64,000 nt of DNA, taken from positions 1 through 64,000 of the IMG/VR virus record IMGVR_UViG_3300033153_001906; one strand, 5' to 3'. This DNA is from a virus. Position numbers and translations under genes: made by a program. Positions 15,041-24,145 of the stretch are shown here, piece after piece. The notes beneath the pieces were generated by a model. The model did not search any database. It was given only the letters and a program-made list of their open reading frames with translations, and had not been told where the DNA came from. Numbering within the stretch: position 1 is the stretch's first letter; every line of letters begins with the position of its first letter.

Positions 15041-15502
15041 TTAATCCTCTGTGTTTGTATTTAGGTACAAACGAACTGCCATCAGTACCTTCCCTAAATT
15101 GTTTTCGCCCTCTCCATCACTCACTCCCCAAAATGTATCACCCCATGTGTTACCCTCGATAAGTTCCGTATCATCTGTGGCAAGTAACATTTCAAGTAAG
15201 TGTGGATTTTGTGAGAACTTGGCCTCAACGATTTCAGCCATGACTCCAACTTTAACATCGTCCCATGCTGGACGCATTCGTACAGTCTTGCCATACTTCT
15301 TTGCTTCTCCAGGTGTTTCAAGCATTGCAATATTCAACCGTTGGTTTACATCAACCGTCTTAACTGCTTGAAACGCATGTTCGCTAGTTGGGTAATCTAT
15401 GCCCTCGTAGCGAACAGGAGCAGGATAAAAATTAGATAAGAAGCGAAATACTCCGCTAAACGAATCTATCTTATCTGCTTTTTGCTGGGAGCAAGTATTC
15501 AT
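15041..15502 (-). CDS. NADAR (YbiA-like) protein
   Basis: 153 residues. F-L-S-N-F-Y-P, T-S-E-H-A-F-Q-A-V-K, P-G-E-A-K-K-Y-G and G-D-T-F-W-G-V are hallmarks of the NADAR/YbiA family. Members are N-glycosidases; some remove ADP-ribose from guanine in nucleic acid and act as antidotes to DarT-type toxins. It overlaps the sliding-clamp gene by 32 bases. With a macro domain (55.5 kb) and ADP-ribosyltransferase-like proteins (34-36 and 59-61 kb) it is part of a broad ADP-ribose set in this phage. Confidence 0.85.
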   Translation of the reverse strand: MNTCSQQKADKIDSFSGVFRFLSNFYPAPVRYEGIDYPTSEHAFQAVKTVDVNQRLNIAMLETPGEAKKYGKTVRMRPAWDDVKVGVMAEIVEAKFSQNPHLLEMLLATDDTELIEGNTWGDTFWGVSDGEGENNLGKVLMAVRLYLNTNTED

Positions 15503-16220
15503 ACGTACCTACGTCTGTTTCCATCTCGATTTTAAGAATCCCCTTGACACTGAAACTAATTGTGCAATCATCTGCGGTCTTTGCCAGCTTTAGAATTGCA
15601 AGTGTTTCAACGAGGGGCCATGTTAGATTACCAGTAAGTGAGCCATTTACGCTCTTGGCAATAGGTACTGTTGCGCGATCAGTTGGGCCGCTGCCAATGT
15701 AAAAGTTTAGATCATTTGCTGCATCTGTCTTTGCAATAAACGTTGGCTCAAATGCGCCAAGTATGCTATTGAAGTAGCTCAGATCCTTCATAATCTCGTC
15801 TGTAGCTGTAATGACAACATCCCATGTTGCGCCATTAAAACTAGGAACTTTTACTTGTTCTTCAACCACATCTTTGTGCATAAAACGATAGCTCGATTCA
15901 TGCCCTTGTGTGCTTGCAAAACGAATTTCTGCTGGAACATCGTCACCGTCACGCTCTTGTGTCTCAATCCCAATGGTAGCGCCGTCTCCAACAAAATGAG
16001 GATATTTCAGATAGCCTTGCAATACAGCCATGCGCGAGAATCCTACTGTACCATTAAGTTCTTTCAACGGGTGTTTTAGTGTGCCATATACGACTACCGA
16101 TTTTGAATCGTCAATCGCTGCAACCTTTGTTTCTGTTGCATTACTTTCAATTTTCATCATTTCTATGAAGCCCAGGCCATGTGTGTGCGCCAGAACGTCT
16201 GTTAATACTTCTGCTAACAT
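15471..16220 (-). CDS. 45: Sliding clamp (gp45-like)
   Basis: About 250 residues, the size of T4-type clamps. Alternating strands, A-V-L-Q-G-Y-L-K-Y-P and the D-L-N-F-Y-I-G-S-G-P segment are typical of phage gp45. The trimeric clamp tethers the polymerase and in T4 also activates late transcription. A perfect early promoter lies just upstream and a strong site (AAGGAGACACTTAG) precedes the ATG. DNA polymerase is the next gene upstream. Confidence 0.88.
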   Translation of the reverse strand: MLAEVLTDVLAHTHGLGFIEMMKIESNATETKVAAIDDSKSVVVYGTLKHPLKELNGTVGFSRMAVLQGYLKYPHFVGDGATIGIETQERDGDDVPAEIRFASTQGHESSYRFMHKDVVEEQVKVPSFNGATWDVVITATDEIMKDLSYFNSILGAFEPTFIAKTDAANDLNFYIGSGPTDRATVPIAKSVNGSLTGNLTWPLVETLAILKLAKTADDCTISFSVKGILKIEMETDVGTYEYLLPAKSR

Positions 16221-16243
16221 CTAAGTGTCTCCTTGTATATGAT

Positions 16244-16272
16244 ATTATAACAGACTGTGAACTGCCTGTCAA
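16244..16272 (-). promoter_or_regulatory. Sigma-70-type early promoter for clamp gene
   Basis: TTGACA (16272-16267), 17 bases, TATAAT (16249-16244) on the minus strand, both exact, followed by AAGGAG and the gp45 start codon. The -35 box touches the polymerase stop codon. Confidence 0.9.
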
Positions 16273-16273
16273 G

Positions 16274-19222
16274 TTAACTAAAATCAAATAGTTCTTCCAT
16301 TAATTCCGCTTCAGGGGAAGTTCGGGACAAGTCCCATTTCAATACATTCAGGAGATTGTCTATTTTCTTATCTACAATTCCTGCCATCATTGCATCTTCA
16401 TCAAATGGAAGTGCCGTAAACCATTCTGGTAGATGTGGCTCGTCTACTGGATATGCCACAGAAGTCATTCGTAAGTCATTGTTTGGTTTGAGTTTACAGA
16501 CAATAATCTTTTGACCATCTAAAATCTTTGTCACATGAAGATCATTGTACCGTTCTCTCAATTTATTCCAATTGATGCTCGCCATAACGTGACCTGGGAC
16601 TGTAAGACTTGGCAGTTTTCCGCCTGTTCCCGCTTTCCCCAACCTGTTTTCAAGTTTTTCAGTATATGCTGTGAGATTGTTTACTGCTTTTGGAGTTCCT
16701 TTTTCCCACGGTCGCATTGCAATAAAAACTTTCTTGAATGTGCGAATCGCTTGAATGACTGCCTCTTCTCCCTCAAGCTGTAGTGTCTGCATGAGAATCT
16801 TTGTCAAGAATTCCTGCATTGTTTTTGGTGTATCTGAGCGACGTAGATCAAGTCCCAGGGCTTTTAGTTTTCCTGGTTTGCCATCAATGTCACGACGCTG
16901 ACCTTCATCATCATATACAAGAATTGCATAGCGTTTCTTTTTACTGAATAATCCTGTTTCACCAACAATTTCTCGTCCAGCCTTAATAACCGCACTACGA
17001 TCAACTGGTGTATTGAATGTGTCATTCATAAATTGCGGAAAAGTATCACTCACTTGGTCTGCAATCACATCATATAATCCAGTAACACTATCTTTTGTCC
17101 ACTCAACTTCGCCACTCTCGATTTCATCACTGAGTATTGGGTATGCACTAAAGTATACAGAGTCGGTGTCACCATAGATGATAGAGCGACCTTGATAGTC
17201 ATATGAGTTATCTAAGTATTCGTTGGTCTTTGCAGCCATGTGTCGTGCGATTGAACGTCCAGTCAACGTCGTGGATTGTCCAAGTCGAAGATCGTAAAAA
17301 CGACAATGTATGTTAAGCAATCCACCATACAAAGAGTTCAAGTTAATTTTCTTTACTAGTTGACGCTTATCCCAAAAGCCAACGATCTTTTTTAGCATCG
17401 TTTGGTTGATGTGTTTGACCATTAGGTCGCCATCAGTGAAGCACAAGTCATGCGAAAGCATGTAGCTGTACAAGTCTTCTGGATTCTTTGTTGCTGCTTT
17501 CTTTCTTAACGCAGTAAGACTGAGTGCCAAGTCAGCATCGTATGGATTAACAGTGCTGTAGTCTTTGGTGTCTCGCTTGCGTTCTAGACGTATGTTGATT
17601 TCTTCTGCAACATCTTTACGAACGTCAAGATACACACCCTCTGTCAACGAGTCATAGTTGCGCTTGAATGCTTGTAACACTTTTCGTTCACTGTACCATC
17701 TACGTAGAAGTCCTGGAATAATACCTTCCATGTCATTACGAAAGATTGTTCCATTCGCTGAGATAGACCAATCACGATCATTGCTGAATATAAGTTCACG
17801 TAGTTCTGCGCCAGTGACTTCTATGGTGCTACCATCTTCAAAATCTAATGAACGTTTAATTACGTTATCACAATCTAAGAAATTTTGCATTTCTAATGTG
17901 TTGAATCTATCATTCCACCATTCTGCGAACGGGCTTGTGCCGCCCTTGGCAATGTGTGCATTAATCTCATAGTCTGTTTCGTCTGTGCGCAATTGACCAA
18001 CAATGGTTTCTGGACTCATATTGAGACAGCGAATAACAGAGGGGTATAGTGAATTCAAGTCACTACTGCCAATCCATCTGTGCAAGCCTTTCTTTGGTTG
18101 TTGTACCCAACCACCCGCTGCTGGCAAGTCATGGTGACTCGTAAACTCTTTGTCTGGAACAACCATGCCACGCTCATGCGCTTCAACGATGATAGCTTGC
18201 TCAGTAACGGCAACTGCACCCAATGCTGCTGGCATCAGGACGCAGTTGCCGTGAGCAATGCTGCTCGCCAACGATATAAATTGAAGCTTCTTGTCTAATT
18301 TGTCGAGTAGTTCTGTGTCTTGTATGTTATATTCAAGAAATGTCTTGAAGTCGTTATTGTATAATTCGTCTAGCGTACCATCATATGCAACTTTGCGTTC
18401 GCCAAGTTCCGCTTCGCCAATTGCATCTAGTGAATAGCTATGTCGTTCTTCATATGTAAATTTCTTATACAGTGCTAGATAATCGAAATGAATACGACCA
18501 CTTAATTCATATGTCTGCGCTTCACGACCACCACGCAAGAAAGTACGTGGTCTTGGAAATTTATTCCAGAGACACATACGTTTTGTTTCGTGTCTGCCAA
18601 GTACTTTTGTAATACGATTGACAGTGTATGGAATATCGTATCCCTCACTGAACCAACCACTAAGAACATCAGCATCTTCGATTAACGTTAAGAACGCATC
18701 TAGTAGATCGCTTTCTTCGTGATAAAGAATTGTGTTACCCACTTCATCAGCGATTTCTGTTGCATCTTCCATATCCATGTGACGCGGCGGTAGTGCAAGA
18801 CAAACGGTTTGATTCAGCCATTGCAGATGCACAGCAATAGATAAGATCCTATTGGCAGCTTCCTCTGGTTGGCTGTATCCAAATTCTTTATCGAAGTCTG
18901 TCTCAATATCAAAAAATGCAATATGAAGATCAGCGGGATTCTGATGCTTGTAGAATTGCTCGATGATCTTATTTACTGGCTTAATGTCAGACTCATATTT
19001 CTGTTTATGAGAATGAATGCCTTTCATTTTCTTAAATTCGCCAATAGATCCGCACTCTACTTTAGAAACTGTATCGCCATGAATGCTTTTGTGCTGGCCT
19101 TTCTGATCTTTTAGATAGAACTCAAAAATTCCAGGGTAGGTTTTGAACACGCGCTTTCCGTTATCGCGTTCAATTACCTTTACCGTGGAATCTTTGGGAT
19201 CAAATGTTGCATCTACATACAT
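16274..19222 (-). CDS. 43: Family B replicative DNA polymerase (gp43-like)
   Basis: 982 residues, the size of phage family B polymerases. The proofreading exonuclease starts with F-F-D-I-E-T-D near residue 103. The polymerase domain has S-D-L-N-S-L-Y-P-S (motif A), K-K-I-N-L-N-S-L-Y-G-G (motif B) and Y-G-D-T-D-S at about 682-687 (motif C). The enzyme copies the phage genome with the gp45 clamp. The gene is intact and starts three bases after the DsbA-like gene. Confidence 0.97.
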   Translation of the reverse strand: MYVDATFDPKDSTVKVIERDNGKRVFKTYPGIFEFYLKDQKGQHKSIHGDTVSKVECGSIGEFKKMKGIHSHKQKYESDIKPVNKIIEQFYKHQNPADLHIAFFDIETDFDKEFGYSQPEEAANRILSIAVHLQWLNQTVCLALPPRHMDMEDATEIADEVGNTILYHEESDLLDAFLTLIEDADVLSGWFSEGYDIPYTVNRITKVLGRHETKRMCLWNKFPRPRTFLRGGREAQTYELSGRIHFDYLALYKKFTYEERHSYSLDAIGEAELGERKVAYDGTLDELYNNDFKTFLEYNIQDTELLDKLDKKLQFISLASSIAHGNCVLMPAALGAVAVTEQAIIVEAHERGMVVPDKEFTSHHDLPAAGGWVQQPKKGLHRWIGSSDLNSLYPSVIRCLNMSPETIVGQLRTDETDYEINAHIAKGGTSPFAEWWNDRFNTLEMQNFLDCDNVIKRSLDFEDGSTIEVTGAELRELIFSNDRDWSISANGTIFRNDMEGIIPGLLRRWYSERKVLQAFKRNYDSLTEGVYLDVRKDVAEEINIRLERKRDTKDYSTVNPYDADLALSLTALRKKAATKNPEDLYSYMLSHDLCFTDGDLMVKHINQTMLKKIVGFWDKRQLVKKINLNSLYGGLLNIHCRFYDLRLGQSTTLTGRSIARHMAAKTNEYLDNSYDYQGRSIIYGDTDSVYFSAYPILSDEIESGEVEWTKDSVTGLYDVIADQVSDTFPQFMNDTFNTPVDRSAVIKAGREIVGETGLFSKKKRYAILVYDDEGQRRDIDGKPGKLKALGLDLRRSDTPKTMQEFLTKILMQTLQLEGEEAVIQAIRTFKKVFIAMRPWEKGTPKAVNNLTAYTEKLENRLGKAGTGGKLPSLTVPGHVMASINWNKLRERYNDLHVTKILDGQKIIVCKLKPNNDLRMTSVAYPVDEPHLPEWFTALPFDEDAMMAGIVDKKIDNLLNVLKWDLSRTSPEAELMEELFDFS

Positions 19223-19225
19223 AGA

Positions 19226-19489
19226 TTACTTAATGCCGATAGAGTCGAGAAGGTCTTCTAGTTCTGCAAACTTTTCAGTCTCATCATCACGACTGTTCTT
19301 AAATGCAACTGTGATTACTTTCTTTAATTGTGAAGCAGGAATTTCCATCTCATCTGCGATTGCTTTTACTGTTTCATTAAGACCATCGCTAAGTGTTTTG
19401 ACTTCCTGTTTTACGATGACGCCTTCTTTTACTAGTTCTTGCAGACGACGGACATCGTCTGACGAATAATGTTTTGCTTGATAGCTCAT
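19226..19489 (-). CDS. dsbA: DsbA-like double-strand DNA-binding protein
   Basis: 87 residues. The C-terminal half (A-D-E-M-E-I-P-A-S-Q-L, then S-R-D-D-E-T-E-K-F) aligns by eye with T4 DsbA, an 89-residue protein that binds DNA near late promoters. An early promoter is directly upstream and AAGGAG precedes the ATG. It is the first gene of the polymerase transcription unit. Confidence 0.65.
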   Translation of the reverse strand: MSYQAKHYSSDDVRRLQELVKEGVIVKQEVKTLSDGLNETVKAIADEMEIPASQLKKVITVAFKNSRDDETEKFAELEDLLDSIGIK

Positions 19490-19515
19490 TTTGGAGTTCT
19501 CCTTGTTGTGTACAC

Positions 19516-19544
19516 ATTGTACTATATTTACAAGGATTTGTCAA
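19516..19544 (-). promoter_or_regulatory. Sigma-70-type early promoter for dsbA-polymerase
   Basis: TTGACA (19544-19539), 17 bases, TACAAT (19521-19516) on the minus strand, 27 bases above the dsbA-like start. Confidence 0.85.
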
Positions 19545-19550
19545 GCGGTA

Positions 19551-20132
19551 TTACATATTCTGTCTTATTTTATTGAACACTACTTTTTTGGTGGATTTAT
19601 TTATAGAATTAGGAAGTGCTTGGGCGAACAAATCGAAGTTGTTCTCTGCCGCTAGCTGACGAGCCTTTGATGCGCTCATTCCCTCGACGCCTTCTGCGTC
19701 TGGATCACGTTGACCAGCACTCACAACATCGAAATTATCAATGCCATACTCACTGGTGTATTTGCTCATATCGCCTTTGAATTGCTCTACACGATCTGAG
19801 CCAACAACCATGATTACGTTGTCATACTTCTTACCCAAGGCTTCTAAGGCCATGAAGGGTGTTTTCGCACTAGGGTCTGTGCTTACGGTTGCATCGGGAA
19901 ACATCTTTTGGAATAGTGAAATTTTATCTTTCCACGAAAGCGGATCTTTTCCTTTCTTTTGCGTTTGAGATAGAAAGACTACATGCTCTGCGTCTGCGTT
20001 ACGTGCGACTTCTTGAACTCTACGCACAAGCTTTTCATGCCCAACAGTTGGTGGATTAAATCTACCAAATGTGAACACTACTGTATTCGCTTTGTTTTCA
20101 GTGAGCGGCTGTGCTAGTTCAAATAGTCTCAT
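19551..20132 (-). CDS. Nucleotidyltransferase with head-packaging-type N-terminus
   Basis: 193 residues. After the signal M-R-L-F-E-L comes G-R-F-N-P-P-T-V-G-H, the nucleotide-binding H-x-G-H-type motif of NMN/cytidylyltransferases, and M-S-A-S-K-A-R near residue 150, the second family motif. Such enzymes transfer a nucleotide from ATP or CTP to a phosphorylated acceptor; NMN is one candidate. L-F-E at residues 3-5 is an L-x-E site of the kind cut by T4 prohead protease, and aquatic T4-like phages carry a related protein with a packaging-like start. An injected NAD-metabolism enzyme is inferred. Confidence 0.75.
   Translation of the reverse strand: MRLFELAQPLTENKANTVVFTFGRFNPPTVGHEKLVRRVQEVARNADAEHVVFLSQTQKKGKDPLSWKDKISLFQKMFPDATVSTDPSAKTPFMALEALGKKYDNVIMVVGSDRVEQFKGDMSKYTSEYGIDNFDVVSAGQRDPDAEGVEGMSASKARQLAAENNFDLFAQALPNSINKSTKKVVFNKIRQNM
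19598..19605 (-). promoter_or_regulatory. TATAAATA late-promoter-like box inside gene
   Basis: An exact T4 late box on the minus strand, inside the 3' end of the nucleotidyltransferase gene and about 110 bases above dsbA. It could give dsbA and polymerase a late transcript. It differs from the GATAAATAC form used elsewhere here and may be chance. Confidence 0.3.
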
Positions 20133-20135
20133 TAT

Positions 20136-20408
20136 TTATTTTCTAAATCGTCTCTCGATATATGTGTGTGCCTTATCAGCCATACGTTTCGATGCAACAG
20201 CGATATGTTTGTCCACATTAATTGTGATTTCTTCAGGACTTAAACGATCTAGTCCTTGACTCCATGCGTTAGTGTGATCGTCTAGTATATTATCAGCAGC
20301 GATCATGTCGCCAAGTTCTCCAGCGAGATCAAGCATAACTTCATACTGTTCAGAAGATGTTTCGTCAAGCTGTTCTACAGCTTCCATTAATTTTCGCATT
20401 TCGTTCAT
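20136..20408 (-). CDS. Small packaging-signal protein, 90 aa
   Basis: Starts M-N-E-M-R-K-L-M-E-A-V, identical over its first eleven residues to the gene at 32984. L-M-E at residues 7-9 is an L-x-E site. The rest is helical and unrecognised. It could be a head-internal protein. The next gene starts four bases after its stop. Confidence 0.65.
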   Translation of the reverse strand: MNEMRKLMEAVEQLDETSSEQYEVMLDLAGELGDMIAADNILDDHTNAWSQGLDRLSPEEITINVDKHIAVASKRMADKAHTYIERRFRK

Positions 20409-20411
20409 AAT

Positions 20412-20780
20412 TTATCCTACTGTGTTAATCGCTGCAACTTTCTCTTTACCGCGTGTGAATGCTGCAACACCAAGTATGCCACCAAACGCTAGATGAAAAA
20501 ACGCGCCGCCCATTAGTGTTAGCGGTTCCCAACTTCTGTTGCCCAGTTCCATGTTTTCAATCAGTTTCATCTGTACTTCTTTGTCTTCAAACTTTGCAAT
20601 CTGTTCAAATGCTGCTACGTTTACAGTTTGATTTGCATGTTCAAGCCAAATAGGCGCGCCCATGAAATCAAATATGCAAATCGTTAGATAAACATATGCT
20701 GCAAGCGGCCGCCAAAATTTCTTGAATCCATGTTCTAGTTGCTTCTCAGGGCAACGTCCATCGCCTGTGCCTTCTGCCAT
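20412..20780 (-). CDS. Membrane protein, holin candidate
   Basis: 122 residues from an ATG at 20780 with AAGGAGG upstream (longer starts run through the late promoter). A basic N-terminus is followed by two hydrophobic segments (A-Y-V-Y-L-T-I-C-I-F-D-F and A-F-F-H-L-A-F-G-G-I-L-G-V), consistent with small phage holins of the 2-3 TM type. First gene after a late promoter. The spanin pair lies at 31.4-32.3 kb. Confidence 0.6.
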   Translation of the reverse strand: MAEGTGDGRCPEKQLEHGFKKFWRPLAAYVYLTICIFDFMGAPIWLEHANQTVNVAAFEQIAKFEDKEVQMKLIENMELGNRSWEPLTLMGGAFFHLAFGGILGVAAFTRGKEKVAAINTVG

Positions 20781-20808
20781 CGTGGGCCTCCTTAAATTCT
20801 TCTCATAT

Positions 20809-20817
20809 GTATTTATC
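20809..20817 (-). promoter_or_regulatory. Late promoter (GATAAATAC)
   Basis: GATAAATAC on the minus strand about 30 bases above the holin-candidate ATG. T4 late promoters are TATAAATA at -10. Confidence 0.75.
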
Positions 20818-20840
20818 ATAGATACGTATATAACGCGCAA

Positions 20841-20870
20841 ACAAAAGCCCCGACGAGCGGGGCTTTTGTG
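20841..20870 (-). terminator. Intrinsic terminator
   Basis: Stem ACAAAAGCCCCG / CGGGGCTTTTGT with a short loop; T-rich on both strands. It ends the unit containing the small gene at 20900 and sits just above the late promoter of the next unit. Confidence 0.85.
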
Positions 20871-20899
20871 AGCCTGCCCGTAAGCAGTCCCAAGGTATT

Positions 20900-21061
20900 T
20901 TATCGCTTGAATAGGTTTAGTATGTCACGTTTGATACGTGCGAACAAGTGTGGTTGTTCGATTCCTGCCTTCTTATCGCGGTAAGGGATATATGCTACGT
21001 AGTAAACAAATCCAAAAAATATTAGACCACTTAGTACGTTCGCTGCCATTGCTTCGCTCAT
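20900..21061 (-). CDS. Small membrane protein, 53 aa
   Basis: ATG at 21061 with GGAGAAGAAA upstream. One hydrophobic segment (L-I-F-F-G-F-V-Y-Y-V-A-Y) is followed by a basic cytoplasmic-type tail ending L-F-K-R. Lies between the fibre gene and a terminator. Function unknown; a lysis accessory protein is one option. Confidence 0.6.
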   Translation of the reverse strand: MSEAMAANVLSGLIFFGFVYYVAYIPYRDKKAGIEQPHLFARIKRDILNLFKR

Positions 21062-21312
21062 TTTCTTCTCCAATTAATAGTTAATTATTATGCGTGTCTG
21101 AATGTGATGATCAGATGCTCCTGGTGTTGCGACTGTTGCTTGTGCTTGACGAGCAGTGCCGCCGTTAAGTAGACGGCCATCTGCAATATAAATATCTGCT
21201 ACTTCTGGATCATTCTCTGTTGCTGCCATGTAGCTTGCTGCGCCATTTGTTGCGTCACCGACCGTGACTGTTGTTGCTGAAGGTGATAGGGTTGTAACAT
21301 CTAGCGTTACAC

Positions 21313-24096
21313 TTAGAATCGTTGCTGCAATAGGAATGCCTGTTGCTGCACCAATGTTTTGTGCTGTAGCAGATGTTCTGCAATAGGAATGCCTGTTGCT
21401 GCACCAATGTTTTGTGCTGTAGCAGATGTTAGATCAACTGTGCCTGTAACACTATCTAGTGTACCAGATCCGCCTGTTAGAGCAATCGCATCGTCAACAT
21501 ATTTCTTGTTAGGAATGTCATCGTCTGCTGTAACATTGTCTTCATAGTTACCTGAGCCAGCAACAACACTAACTGCGCCAGTGCCATTAGTCAAGAAACC
21601 AATGTCGATATTAGCTTCTGAACCAGTGCCAGTTGTAATCTGCGCAGGGTTGCCAGTTGCGCCTGCTGAAATAGCAAGACCGTTAACTGCTGAAACAGTG
21701 TTATTTAATTCTAGTATTGGATCACCGCCGCCATCATTAAAGATGATTGAGCCAGTGCCATTTGGATTCAAGATCAATGGTTGGTCAGTAGTATTGTTAC
21801 TGATCGTGTCGCCATCAATAGTAATTTCGTCAATGATTAGAACGCCAGCAACAGTAAGTGTCGTGCCGTTAAACGTTAAGTTTGCACTACTATCAAGTGA
21901 ACTTGCACCAGTACCAATAGCAACTTGATTGTCAGCTACCGTGCCTGTTATTGTACCAACTGTTGTTGAGTAACCGAAACTTTCGATTCGATCATTAACT
22001 GCTGCTGCTGTCATTAATGTTACATCATCGTCTGTAAATTGCCCAGCCGTGTCAACAGTAACGAAAGCTGAACCATCTATTGTCAAGTCACCACTAAAGA
22101 CGTTTGCAGTTACTACGCCTGTTGTTGCATTATATGTAAGTTGTGAGTCAGTCTTAGGACCTAAGTCACCAGTTGGACTCTCAAAGAAAGCTATAGATGC
22201 TGTTGCATTTGATGAATCTGCAACAGTAATTAATGTTGGTACTGCTGAAACTCCTTGTGACTGCCATTCAACACCAATACGTATTGGATCACCGTTAGTA
22301 AATATTAGTCCTGTGTTGATTAGTGTTAATCCAATTGTCCACCAACCTGTGCTATCAGTTACCGAAGATACACTTGCTAGGATATAATCTGTATCGTCGC
22401 TTGCACTACGGAATGTTAGTACATCACCAACGGATAGGGCATCAAACAAGAAATCGTTAATTCTACCAGTATTATCTGTGTCATCAATATATAGTGTCGT
22501 GATTGAGCCAATCGTAATACTGTTGAAGTTAAGTATACCTGGGCCTGGATCGGTTGTTGTTGTTGCACTACTATACTCATATTCTATTTCAAGAACGTTA
22601 TTTGCAGTAAAGTCGTTACCAACATCGTCCGTGAACATAAGCGTATTAGGAGCATCATCGCGTACCCAAATCTGACCATCTTGTGCTGTGTCACCACCTG
22701 CCGCTGCTTGCTGTGTTACGTAAACAGATTCGCCAACAGTAAGGTCAGTAGAAACTGTAGCAGCACCAGTAACAGCAAATGTTGTGCCGTTAAACGTTAG
22801 ATTGCCACCACTGTCTTCAACTATACCAGATGCACCAGCAATAAGTACATCATTGTCTGTTAGCAGAGATGATTTAAGCGAGCCTGTAACAGCAAGTTCT
22901 GAACCACTAAATGTTAAGTTGCCACCACTGTCTTCGATAAGACCAGCCGTGCCAACGATCATTACATCGTTGTTTGTTAAGTCTGCTACTGTAATCGTGC
23001 TGCCTGTTGCCATTGTAATATCTAGGCCGTCTACTATTGCAAACGTTGTATCGTCAACTGTAAATTGAATTACGTTATCAGCCGTCCATGTTAACGTACC
23101 ATCTGTGCCAGAGTCACTAACTGCTAATATTGAGTCAAGCTCTGAAATACTAGTAGCTGATGTGCCAGCATTCATGTACGTCTTTAGCTTGGATGCTGTA
23201 ACAGCATAGTTACCAAGACCTTCTGAGCCGCCAGCTATTGAGTGATAAAGTATCAGTTCATCAGCATCATCAACGGAGTCAGTTACTAGATTTGTTTGCC
23301 CAAGAATATCAAGGCCAATAGTTGGGTTGCCTGATACACCGTTACCGTTAACAATGCTAATACCTTCATCGCCTGCTACTGCTGATGCTGTTAATGTACG
23401 TGAAGCATATGTATCGTTCGCTGTACGTGCAAGCATGCCGTTCGCTGTAGCTGTAACAATGTCTCTGTCAGCTAGGAAGTTTGTAACCGTAATGCGAGAC
23501 TCAACGCCTGCATCTTGGAAAATAAGTTCGTCTGCCACCGCAATAACTGAAGCTGATGTTAGTTGAGAAAAGTCTAAATCAATTACATTACCTGTTTTGA
23601 GTAAACCTGTGCCAGCAATAATATCGCTTGAAGTACTGAATAGCACCCAGTTCATATCAGTACCACCACTACCAGTTGTTAGTGGATCAGGGCCTTGTAG
23701 TACAAAGCCTGCGTCAGCGTTGACAGCGCCTTCTTCAATAAACGTAAAGTTACCTGCTGAAACTTCTGCATCACTATCGGAATCTGTAGCACGATCAAGT
23801 GTTTGGCCTTCGCCTGCTGCACCACCAGTTGCGCTATATGAGCCTGTAGTGACTGTAGTTGCGCAACGACATGATTCTTTGAAGTCAAGTCCTGCTGCTG
23901 TACTGTCTACGTATAGCTTTGTAGCTGCGTCTGTATCACCAACAGGAGTTAAAACTTGTAAGTGGGAGAGCGTTGAGCCGTCAGTAGTAGCTCGGAAATC
24001 TGCCGCGCCTGTATTGAATACGAAGCGTCCGCCTGCTTTACCAAATTGAACGTCATCGCCGACGCCTTTCAGTCCATAATTTTTTGTATCAGCCAT
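21313..24096 (-). CDS. Fibre-like virion protein, C-terminus shifted by tandem duplication
   Basis: 927 residues as read. It starts Y-G-L-K-G-V-G-D-D-V-Q-F-G-K and contains phage structural-type beta repeats; a unit of about 40 residues with E-D-S-G-G-N-L-T-F recurs (D-N-D-V-L-I..., N-N-D-V-M-I..., D-N-Q-V-A-I...). Low charge and high T/S/G/D content are typical of fibres and fibre-associated proteins. A perfect 53-base tandem repeat at 21325-21430 shifts the frame so the protein ends E-H-L-L-Q-H-K-T... and stops at 21313. With one copy removed the frame runs on without a stop to TAA at 21074, giving 989 residues. A late promoter lies upstream. Confidence 0.8.
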   Translation of the reverse strand: MADTKNYGLKGVGDDVQFGKAGGRFVFNTGAADFRATTDGSTLSHLQVLTPVGDTDAATKLYVDSTAAGLDFKESCRCATTVTTGSYSATGGAAGEGQTLDRATDSDSDAEVSAGNFTFIEEGAVNADAGFVLQGPDPLTTGSGGTDMNWVLFSTSSDIIAGTGLLKTGNVIDLDFSQLTSASVIAVADELIFQDAGVESRITVTNFLADRDIVTATANGMLARTANDTYASRTLTASAVAGDEGISIVNGNGVSGNPTIGLDILGQTNLVTDSVDDADELILYHSIAGGSEGLGNYAVTASKLKTYMNAGTSATSISELDSILAVSDSGTDGTLTWTADNVIQFTVDDTTFAIVDGLDITMATGSTITVADLTNNDVMIVGTAGLIEDSGGNLTFSGSELAVTGSLKSSLLTDNDVLIAGASGIVEDSGGNLTFNGTTFAVTGAATVSTDLTVGESVYVTQQAAAGGDTAQDGQIWVRDDAPNTLMFTDDVGNDFTANNVLEIEYEYSSATTTTDPGPGILNFNSITIGSITTLYIDDTDNTGRINDFLFDALSVGDVLTFRSASDDTDYILASVSSVTDSTGWWTIGLTLINTGLIFTNGDPIRIGVEWQSQGVSAVPTLITVADSSNATASIAFFESPTGDLGPKTDSQLTYNATTGVVTANVFSGDLTIDGSAFVTVDTAGQFTDDDVTLMTAAAVNDRIESFGYSTTVGTITGTVADNQVAIGTGASSLDSSANLTFNGTTLTVAGVLIIDEITIDGDTISNNTTDQPLILNPNGTGSIIFNDGGGDPILELNNTVSAVNGLAISAGATGNPAQITTGTGSEANIDIGFLTNGTGAVSVVAGSGNYEDNVTADDDIPNKKYVDDAIALTGGSGTLDSVTGTVDLTSATAQNIGAATGIPIAEHLLQHKTLVQQQAFLLQQRF
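21325..21430. repeat. Perfect 53-bp tandem duplication
   Basis: Copies at 21325-21377 and 21378-21430 are identical. Fifty-three is not a multiple of three, so the duplication breaks the frame of the fibre-like gene. It is either a recent mutation or an assembly artefact. Confidence 0.95.
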
Positions 24097-24122
24097 CTAG
24101 TGGGTCCTCTAATTATATAATT

Positions 24123-24131
24123 GTATTTATC
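24123..24131 (-). promoter_or_regulatory. Late promoter (GATAAATAC)
   Basis: GATAAATAC on the minus strand about 26 bases above the ATG of the largest fibre-like gene. Confidence 0.75.
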
Positions 24132-24145
24132 ATAAAAAGCGGAAA

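Noticed and set aside
20130-20140. AATAAATA next to the ATG at 20132 as a late promoter
   Set aside because: The bases are the last codons and stop of the upstream gene, and the box lacks the GATAAATAC form. Coincidence is likely.
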